Assembly: GCF_030272615.1 (NCBI RefSeq)
Contig: NC_081415.1
Location: forward strand, 266,077,925 to 266,141,924
DNA: 64,000 nucleotides
Direction: 5' to 3'
DNA from: Cryptomeria japonica
Taxonomy: Eukaryota; Streptophyta; Pinopsida; Cupressales; Cupressaceae
In this document: positions 55,966 through 64,000 of the stretch, in pieces
Layout: each line of letters opens with the position of its first letter
Numbering within the stretch: position 1 is the first letter of the stretch
Notes under the pieces: model-generated
The model's input: the letters and a program-made list of their open reading frames with translations, nothing else
Databases searched by the model: none
What the model was told of the DNA's origin: nothing
Position numbers and translations under genes: made by a program

Positions 55966-58800
55966 TGTCTACTTCGAAAGATTCATAGTCGGCTGAGCCC
56001 AAAACAAAGAGATAGAAAAAAGAGAAAAATATTCATGATGGCCTGATTGCTTTATTGTCTAAGTCGTCATACAGACCTAAGATGGGGGAAGGTATCCTGA
56101 AAAAAATTGACAAGCAATGCAATGGTAGAGAGAATTATTTCAGTATTAGGGGGCATCATGTCTTTAAATTCTTTTTCCTGAAGTTAGAGTCTACACTTCC
56201 AGGATGTAACCCTTGGGCTAGGGTTTGCTAGGTTGGTAGTCCCAAATGTTTTTTCGTCAACATAGACTTGATTAAAGCCCTAGTGAATTGTTATAACCCT
56301 GAATTTTGATACATTAGAGCCATGAATGGGATTTACTCGACATCAACAAAGACAAAATATTGGAAGTATTTGATATGGAAGATTGCAGGGATTGCACCAC
56401 AGTTATTGATTTGGAGGGATTGAAATAAAAGTATGATGCCACAAAGGGTCTTTGGGAGAAAATGGTTGCCTATGCACAGACCAAGGTACAAAGGTAATCT
56501 GCAATAGTTTGCTAGAACAAAGAAACACCCATATAAAATTGACCTATTCTATAGGTATTTTGAAATGATGTATTATGAAATATGCCAAATATTGGGGTAA
56601 AGTGGATATCCTTTGATGCCAAAAGAGATTATGTTACTAGCTTGTGATGTTCAAAGTGAGATAAACTATAGGACGTATGATTATTCCCAATTTGTTGCAA
56701 ATGCGATCCATAATTCACTGGTGAGAACTCACTAGGATAATGCCACAATAACATTCAAATGGTACTCTTTATTAATGCACATGTTACTGTTCTAGGGATA
56801 GAAATATAAAGTGTGGGGACCAACTCTTCATGTTAAACCCCTTGATCAGGATGGCATCAATAGGATAATCCAATCATGGAATTTCATTTGGGATTGTGGG
56901 TATGAGCATTCATAGGATCTCATATTTGAGCAACACTTTGTCAAAAGAACTATGTTGCATGTGGCATAGAGCTTCCCAGATTGACAAAGCATGTTATGAA
57001 ATTCCTAAGGCTGAAGGGGAAACAGAAAGATACTAAAGTGAGTATTGACCATAATTGGGTTGATTGGTACATGGATGAAGAATGCACATAAATTAGAATC
57101 TATGGATTTAGTGGAATGCCCCATATTTTGCCATTCATGTACCAAATAGATTATGTGCTTTGGAAATAGTGTGGCAAATGTTCGAAGCCTCAACCTCTTT
57201 TAGGACTAGTCAAAAGGGGTATTTTCTCCCATTATATCTTGATATTGGTGACTTTGCAATAAATTAAAATAAAGCTTTTGAGTAGGCAATTGAAACACTC
57301 AAGTCTCTTCAATTACCCGTTGAGTTAAAGGCTAAGAAGTTTGACCTAGAAGGGTATTATTCTTCTGCAAAAAGGACAACAATATTGGGGAAGGTTAAAC
57401 ATGAGTTTGAGATAAGAAAAGAGTTGATGAGGAATTGTAACTCTTATGAGGAAGTTAACCCAAGGAGGTCAACTTATTTCAAGGTGGAGAGGATCGAGAG
57501 TAGAAAGAGGCTAGAAGACCCTTCATATCAAGGTATATTTTCAGATGAGTTTAACAGAGTTAGAAGAATGGATATGTTCATCCAAGATTCTTCTGCCCTT
57601 TTGGCTAACCTATCTTTTCCTCCACCCTCATCCCCAAGTCTGTCAGCTTATGTAGTAGGAGGACCAATGGAAGCACCCCCATTAGCACAAATGTCTCCAA
57701 CACCAATTTCTAATATTTCATTATCACAAGGGGTTGATGAAAGAAATGATCAGCAGGAGGAAGTGGAAGTGAATCAAGAGGTAAGATTGTAGCCTTATAT
57801 TCCACCCGATGAGCAGAATGATGACATGATCCAAATAAGTAGCTATTTAACTGAAGATGTGAGAAGGAAAGCTTCTAAAAATTTCACGTTTGATGATGAG
57901 TTTATACATTCCCAAGAGTTTAAGTTGTTTATGTATAAGTGGAAAGGGAGGGAGATAATTAGTAAATGATTTGGTATCCCTAATGAGCAGTGAGAAGAAT
58001 ACAACAAGAAATTTTATGAAGGATTAAAAGAAGAATTTGAGCATGTGAAATTTGAAAAGGGGATGCAATTTCTAGAGGAGGTTGGTTGTTTAATTATCCC
58101 AAGAATAAAATCTCATCCTGTATAGTCTTTGATAATTTGAGAAGAAGCCAGAAGTTTGATTGAGACCTAATTGATGAAGGGTATGAGAAATTATGTTTTG
58201 GATCAGAATTCAGGCCATCAGACCAAACCTTGTCAACATGGTGTTTATACCCAGAAGGCAAGAGACAAACATTGATTAATGACCCACAACAAATTTTGGG
58301 TCAATTTATGGTTTATAGGATAAAATATTTTTCTACAACTAATGTGGTAGAATTAAATGTAAACACAACTCTCTTCAATAAAGCAAAGTTTGAAGAACAA
58401 AGTGAAAGGATCACAAAACTTATTAAGGAGAATGATGACTTGAGAGATGCATTAGGAATATCAAAAGGGAAAGACCTTATGTTAGAAACTAAGGCCACAA
58501 CTTCAAAATTGCAAACATACCTTATATTTGAAAGGAATAAAAGAGAAGAAGTAGAAAGATAGGTAGTTAAATTGAAACAAGAGGTAATGTATCTAAAGAA
58601 GGATCTCAGAATAAGTAAGTTGACATTGGCTCAAAACTTCATTAAGTGTAGGTTTGAACAATTATACCCTATTTACAAGTCCCATGGACAAGGCATCAAA
58701 AGTTATTTCAGGTCATGTAAAAGCAATGAGCAGTGGATATTCAATTAAAACTTACAATGAAACTTTTGTTGAAAACAACAAGTGATTTATTGTCTGAGTA
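55966..58800 (+). pseudogene. Large decayed coding region of unknown family (element I)
   Basis: A discontinuous + strand reading of about 2.8 kb. The N-terminal part includes MGEGILKKIDKQCNG and FSIRGHHVFKFFFLKLEST. The middle has VWGPTLHVKPLDQDGINRII, TKHVMKFLRLKGKQKDTK, VDWYMDEECT*IRIYGFSGM and a 135-codon open block (57385-57792) with a Pro/Ser-rich linker (FPPPSSPSLSAY). The C-terminal part, KFEEQSERITKLIKENDDL to about 58660, has the heptad look of a coiled coil. I recognise no protease, RT, integrase, PMD or known gag. Its place just before a PPT-like tract suggests it is the internal ORF of a non-autonomous LTR element. A captured host gene is the alternative. Confidence 0.5.
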
Positions 58801-58833
58801 AGTTTGCCGAGTTTGTTGATAGTGAAGATACAA

Positions 58834-58848
58834 GGTTAGGGGTAGAGT
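58834..58848 (+). promoter_or_regulatory. Candidate polypurine tract of element I
   Basis: AGGTTAGGGGTAGAG immediately precedes TGTTGGCATTAG, the start of an LTR-like sequence. Confidence 0.6.
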
Positions 58849-60904
58849 GTTGGCATTAGATTGTCATTGATGTCAATAGTTGAGAAGATGCACGGGATAG
58901 AGATGCAGCAATGATAAGTGTCATAGAGAACAACAACATCTTGACAAAGAATGTGTAGAATGATAGCTTCACACTCACTAGACAAAGATGAAAATGTAGA
59001 AACATGTAGAGACATCAGGTTGGACAAAGATGCAGGATGGTGAATGCCCCAGATGAAGGTCATATTGATATCGAGGTTGGCACATGTGAGAAGCTTTGTG
59101 TATGTGTACAAGCTGAACAACCATAAATTTGAGTTTAGTCAAATGCCACAAACTAGATATTGAAGGAAAGCATGGAGTGTGTTATTAAGACTTGCACTTG
59201 GACAAAGAAGCCATAGGCCATAAGTGGTTAAGGCATTCAAAAAATTGTAAAGACTCAAAAAAAGTGCAGTCGCAATAATACATTGTGTTAGTTGTGCACT
59301 ATTACAGGGATAACATACCACATCGTGTTGTCGCTATTGGTGTGATCTCCACACATCTACAAGGCAAAATTCCATTGCTATCAAATCCAATGGTGGGAAT
59401 GCATCCATGGGCATATTATGTGTCAAAGAGATGGAGGCCCTGGTGTAATGATATTCATTTGTTAGGTGAGTGGACCCTACTTTGGCTAGGCGAATGGTAT
59501 GCAAAGCACATAACATGATTTACTAGTCATCACTAGCAGATCTAATGGTTGTGTTCACCCGCGGGGATATTGTGTGTCAGGAGAAAGGAAGCCATGACAT
59601 CACGATAATTGATGATCGAGAGGGTCAAACCCACCTCTTCTTGGGTGGATGGCATGCAGTATGCATAACATGATATGCTAGTCAGATTATCACAGCAAAG
59701 TGGCTTCCACAACTCTGCAAGTTCACATAAAGTGATTGCCTAGCCACTTGTGAAACTGTGGTGCACATAACACATAGTCAAAGGTCAATAGACTGTAAGC
59801 TTCTACAAATCTATAGGTTCACATGAAGTGACTACCCGAACACTTGTAGAACTATGGTATGCATAACACGCATTGTTAGTAATTTTGTGGGATACACCAA
59901 GCTCAACACACCACCCATGAATCCAATGTGGATTTCTTCTACATGTGGACCTTTTGTGAGCATGGGGTTTTATTAATGGGTCCCACCATCTACCATGTGG
60001 CTAAGTAACATGTGAATAGTATGTGGACAAAATGTTTGACTAATTTTTGAAGCCAAGGTCACACGTATTGAAAAAAGATTTCTCAGTCAAAATAGAAAAC
60101 AAGAAATGAAGTAAATGGAAAACAATGTTGTAGTTGATCAATAATTTCTGGATTGAAGATTGTGTGTAGAAGTAAAATCAAATTGTGTAGTTGTTGAGAG
60201 TAGAAGGGTACATTTAATTTAGATGGTTTTCAGACTAAGATGAAGTGACAAGAAAGATCTTTTGCTAGCTCAAGAAATCATTTTTGCATTTCCAATTTTG
60301 AAGGGAAAACTCTTGGAGTGCGTACATGACCAAAAATGAAGTAGTGGGGTGAGGATATAGAAAAGTGTGAGTGGTTGGCATGAAATAGAATGAAGCTCTA
60401 TAAGAAAAAAGGATAAAGACCAGAAAATTAAGAGGGCAAAAAGAAGCAATTTTTGTAGGTGTGTATAACACAATGCCTGAGCAGGCATAACACTACAGAG
60501 AGGAGAAAATAAATAGTCGCGAGCCAAGGCAAAGAGAGTATAACAACAAAGGACCAAGAAGGATTCTCAAATGCACTCATGTCATAGTTCAAATGAAAAG
60601 TGTTGCAGAGACTAAGCATGATCAAGGAGAGATTAAGAAGAAAGTGTTGATGTAAGTAGTAGGGTGACACATGATGAGTCACAAAGAAGAAGATTGAAGA
60701 GATGAGTGCAGAAGTGTGAACTCAAATTCTGAATATTATACTAGTAAAGAAAAGAAGTGAAAAAGATGGAGTAAAGAGGTGGAAAAGATTAGTAAAGAAG
60801 TGGATACAAAATAGAGCACACAAAAAGGGCACACATGCAAATCTAGAAGATCAACTTTACACAGTGGCGAGTAGTGAATAATATGCAGAACATATGTGTG
60901 TGTT

Positions 60905-60960
60905 GAATACATAGAAGAGAAGAGAAGAGAAGAAAGAAGAAGCATAGAGGAGAGAAGGGT
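60905..60960 (+). repeat. GA-rich simple repeat
   Basis: A run of AGAAGAGAAGAGAAGAGAAG with small variations, part of a wider purine-rich stretch (about 60720-61360). Confidence 0.8.
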
Positions 60961-61454
60961 ACATAGAAGGTGTAGAAAATGTAGAAGAAATGCAAAAATG
61001 TAGAAGCAATGCACAAGTGTGAAGAACTCAATAGTTAATACACACCAAGTGAAGTAGAGGAAGAGGACAGAGGATGAAGACTTCAAAGAAAAGAACTAAG
61101 AGCAGAGAGTAGTCAAAAAAGAAAATAGAAGTGAATAGCATAGACCAAAGACCAGAGAGTGGAGAGCTAAGGTGGATAACACACAAGGTTATTCACACAG
61201 AGGGGGGCAGAAAAGGAGGATTGAACCAATCAGAGATCAGAGAGTTGAATGCCGAGATAAGAAGAGGATAGAGAGTAAAGGAAAAAGATTGATAACAAAG
61301 ACTAGAGAGAAAAGGATAGAGTTTGTGAGTAGAAAAGACTCAAGTCAATCTCAAGTGCAGAAAACAAATTGAGTTACAAAATTTCATTTGTAACAAGGTG
61401 CATAAATTGTAACTAAACATTTATACATTGTATGTCATCTAAGTGGCTACACAA

Positions 61455-61560
61455 ATTAGGGGTAGGTGTTCCTTTGAGTTAGTGCTCATAAAAATTAGGG
61501 TTTGGTGCTTCTTTGGGTTGGTGCCCATAACGATAAGGGTAGGTGCCCATAAAGCTAGGG
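61455..61560 (+). repeat. 39-bp tandem repeats
   Basis: Units at 61455-61493 and 61494-61532, and a shortened third at 61533-61560, share ATTAGGG(G)T, TTGGTGC and GTGC(T/C)CATAA words. K inserted one base beyond the third unit. Confidence 0.85.
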
Positions 61561-61561
61561 T

Positions 61562-63197
61562 TGTTAGTCCGAACCGGTGCTGAGAGGGGAGGGGTGAATC
61601 AACACTTTATCAATTTTTCACAATTAAAACTTTTAACTCAACTCTGCACTAACTTAATATTCATCAATATACATAATTACTGCAAAAGAATATGCATGCA
61701 TGAAAATATATATAGTGATACCAAGATTTATCTCATGGAAACCCATATGGGATAAAACCACGGTGTGAGTAGGAACTCACAAAATTTGTACTCTTTTGGA
61801 GTATGCCCGGTGAGGAGCCATCCTTGTTAGGAGATTACAAAGACACTGTTAGGTGCCACTTGGTTAAGGGATTTTGTTTGAGGCATGTTAGTTCCTTTAC
61901 CTTATTAAAGGTAGCCTAGTTAAAGGTCTTAAGAAAATCAATTAAGATGTCACCCAATTAAGGGATTTTACAAAGGGACCTATTAAAGTCCACCTGGTTA
62001 AGGGATTTAAGCTGCACTGGTTAGAAAGCAACAAAAGGATGATCTACTGGATTAGCTACTGATAGCTTGATCAGATCACAATGAGAATCATACTTAGTCC
62101 ACACTGGTTGTGTCTGCTCTGCACAACACTGATTTTCTACTTATACCTTTGGCTCTACACTCTGTTGGTCCTCTGACCCTCGACTCTGCACTCTACCGGT
62201 CCTCTGTCCCTCGGCTCTGCACTTTGCCAGTCCTCTCATCCTCAGCTCTGCACTCTATCACTCTACCTCATACACTCACTACTCTACTAATTCTTTTAGC
62301 ACTTCCTCACACTCTGCTCTCCACTTTTTGGATCACCTTGCACATGATCTGTAATTTGCAAATTTTACAATCAAGAATTTTTGAATGAACTCAAAAATAC
62401 TTTATACATTTTCTTTCGTCACCTTCAGGTGTTTCCTTAATCAAAGCAACCACATATTTTAGAGGATTTCAAATTCAAAATCTCCCACCCTTTCTCTACA
62501 CACCCTGCAACAATTCCGCCAACTGTTCAACTAATTTTGCCCCCGCATACCCCAAAAAATAGTGATTTCTGGGTCGGGTTCAGTCATATAAATGCAAACC
62601 AGAAAATCTGCAAGTAATCATGGCTTAATTGCATGATGACTGAAGTTGACTTCCCTAGCTCTTAGTTTGGCGTAGACACAAGCTCACCAACTCACCTTTT
62701 TCCACTGCAACTAAATAACCGATCATCGCTCTAATATTTATGGTTATCACATATCTTCCTTCTCCCTTACCAATGTACCGGTATACCACTATGCTCTATA
62801 TTACCAGTTCATCCTTTGATTGTCAGTTTGTTGTGCTAGCATCACGTCTCTTTCCATGTTTGCCAATGAGGTTCCGGTTTGCATACAACCTCAAGCCTTC
62901 TTTCCTAAGTTAGCTTTTGTGTCTTCATCATCATCAAAATGACCAATGTGGAGATCTAATCTCAACACTAATCTTTTTGAGTGACAAATGAGTTATCTTA
63001 GTCTGTCTTCCCTTGAGCTGATTGAACTTTGGTCATCTATTTCTAATGTTGTTTCCATGTGTTTACAAGTCATCACCTTTGCTACTGAGATACACCACTT
63101 TCATCGATACCACGCCACCGGTGAGTGTTAGACATCAATAACAAATCTCAGCACATATATCGGTTCTCTAGATTAATCGGTTTTGTCAATGCCAACA
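61562..63197 (-). repeat. Element K 3' LTR
   Basis: 1636 bp from TGTTAGTCCG to AATGCCAACA on the + strand. It has the same run of short GGTTAAGGGATTT-like repeats (61860-62020) as B's LTR at 3170-3370. A CT-rich block with repeated CTCTGCACTCT words is at 62110-62300. Confidence 0.85.
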
Positions 63198-63217
63198 ATC
63201 TCCCCCTTTGGCATTGA
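63186..63217 (-). promoter_or_regulatory. Element K polypurine tract in a perfect hairpin
   Basis: TCAATGCCAA (63186-63195) and TTGGCATTGA (63208-63217) are perfect 10-bp inverted repeats. The 12-base spacer between them (63196-63207), read on the - strand, is AGGGGGAGATTG, the PPT and LTR start. Confidence 0.85.
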
Positions 63218-63544
63218 TGACAACACTTCAGAGTCTGACTTATCAGATGCATGAACTTTCTTCATTTTTATACCTGGTCATTACTTTTGCTCTGAGTAAT
63301 GAATATCTCCCCCTAACACTGGCAATACTCTGTTTCAGCAACTTCAGCTCAATCACTGCTTACCAATGCTCAAATACTATAGTCATATCTACCCCTTTGA
63401 CAACAATGCCAAAAATGCATTTCAGTACACTACAAGACTACTCCCCTTAACAAGAGTAGTCCACACTTATCAATCTAGTCTTAGAGATTTTTTTTAAAGA
63501 AATCATACTAGATTGATATAGAGCCCTTTTTACTTACTTTATTG

Positions 63545-64000
63545 CAGGTAGGGGCATCACCCCTAACTTACCTTTGAGATATTCAAAGGTATCCTTCTAT
63601 AGTGGCTTGGTGAAGATATCAGCCACCTTCTCTTTTGTTGGTATATACTCCAACATCACTTCCTTTTCTTGAACCTGTTCCCTTAGATAGTAATATTTGA
63701 TAGCTATATGCTTTGTCTTGGAATGCATCACTGGATTCTTGGATATGTCGATGGCACTAGTGTTGTCACAATGAATCACTACCGGTCCAGTCACCTTTTC
63801 TTGGATACCTTCCAATAATTGCTTGATCCAAACTATCTGTGTATAGTTGATTACAGCAGCCACATATTTAGCCTCAGTTGTGGATTGAGATATGAAATTG
63901 TGTTTCTTGCTTGTCCAAGACACAATCCTATCTCCAAGAAAGTATGCACCTCCACTAGTGCTCTTTTTGTCATCAATGTTCCCTGGCCAATCTGAATCAG
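63545..64000 (-). pseudogene. Element K RNase H, partial
   Basis: The - strand reads SDWPGNIDDKKSTSGGAYFL at the window edge, then MSWTSKKHNFISQSTTEAKY, VIHCDNTSAIDISKNPVMHS, KTKHIAIKYYYLREQVQEKE and YIPTKEKVADIFTKPL, with a KGKLGVMPLP-like tail after a TAG. Copia RNase H with all visible metal ligands. The 108-codon block is open, so K looks less decayed than F or J here. RT and upstream domains lie outside. Confidence 0.9.

Larger units (their letters stand above)
58849..61561 (+). repeat. LTR-like region downstream of the unknown ORF
   Basis: Begins TGTTGGCATTAGATTGTCATTGATGTC, very like the starts of copia LTRs F and J. No protein motif occurs in 2.7 kb. It is locally repetitive: GA-rich at 60905-60960 and 39-bp repeats at 61455-61560. 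59280-59880 contains repeated ACTTGTG/GCATAACA words. Its right border is unknown because K is inserted at 61562. It does not match I-left at its start, so pairing as 5'/3' LTRs is unproven. Confidence 0.5.
61562..64000 (-). mobile_element. Element K: antisense Ty1/copia element, runs off the window
   Basis: Left (3') LTR 61562-63197, PPT, then RNase H on the - strand to the window end. The TG start TGTTAGTCCGAACCGG and the AGGGGAGGGGTGAATCAAC block match the plan of B and H. The five bases before it are AGGGT (61557-61561). The partner copy would lie beyond 64000. Confidence 0.88.

Noticed and set aside
60736-61086. Leu/Ser/Phe-rich - strand frames
   Set aside because: Complement of a purine-rich low-complexity stretch in the LTR-like region; hydrophobicity is a result of composition.

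Overview
The window looks like intergenic DNA from a plant with a very large, repeat-rich nuclear genome. A gymnosperm is plausible, but that is inference from element families and decay, not from any host gene. I find no intact host gene, rRNA, tRNA or CRISPR array. Nearly everything readable is decayed LTR retrotransposon, inserted one inside another. Elements are lettered A to K.

Left block, 1-18972: element A is a Ty3/gypsy element of Tat-like organisation on the + strand. It carries gag, a DGGA-type protease, a G-patch, RT, two successive RNase H domains and integrase. After a long spacer comes an antisense plant-mobile-domain (PMD) ORF, then a polypurine tract and a 3' LTR. Its reverse transcriptase is split by B (2856-10325), a full-length antisense Ty1/copia element with both LTRs, PBS, PPT, all domains and a 5-bp target duplication. 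18973-21571 is AT-rich with no recognisable gene.

Middle block, 21572-47567: C is a gag-only gypsy-like element on the - strand. Its right LTR is broken twice: by D, a solo LTR that itself holds a second solo LTR, E, and by F, a + strand copia element. F is in turn split in its integrase by G, a + strand chromodomain gypsy element (33755-39484). F is split again between RT and RNase H by H (41036-46398), an antisense copia element that has lost protease and integrase.

Right block, 47568-64000: F's 3' LTR stops after about 100 bp at unassigned sequence (I). This contains J, a complete but stop-riddled copia element (48189-55459). It then continues into a 2.8-kb decayed coding region of unknown family (55966-58800), which ends at a PPT-like tract and an LTR-like start (58849). 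Near its end an antisense copia element, K, begins at 61562 and runs off the window.

The most informative patterns are four. Target-site duplications fix the order of insertion. Gln-to-TAG and Cys-to-Tyr changes point to deamination of methylated cytosine. Every readable integrase has lost an active-site acid while every RT keeps its DD pair. Inverted repeats bracket the PPT/LTR junction in four copia elements.
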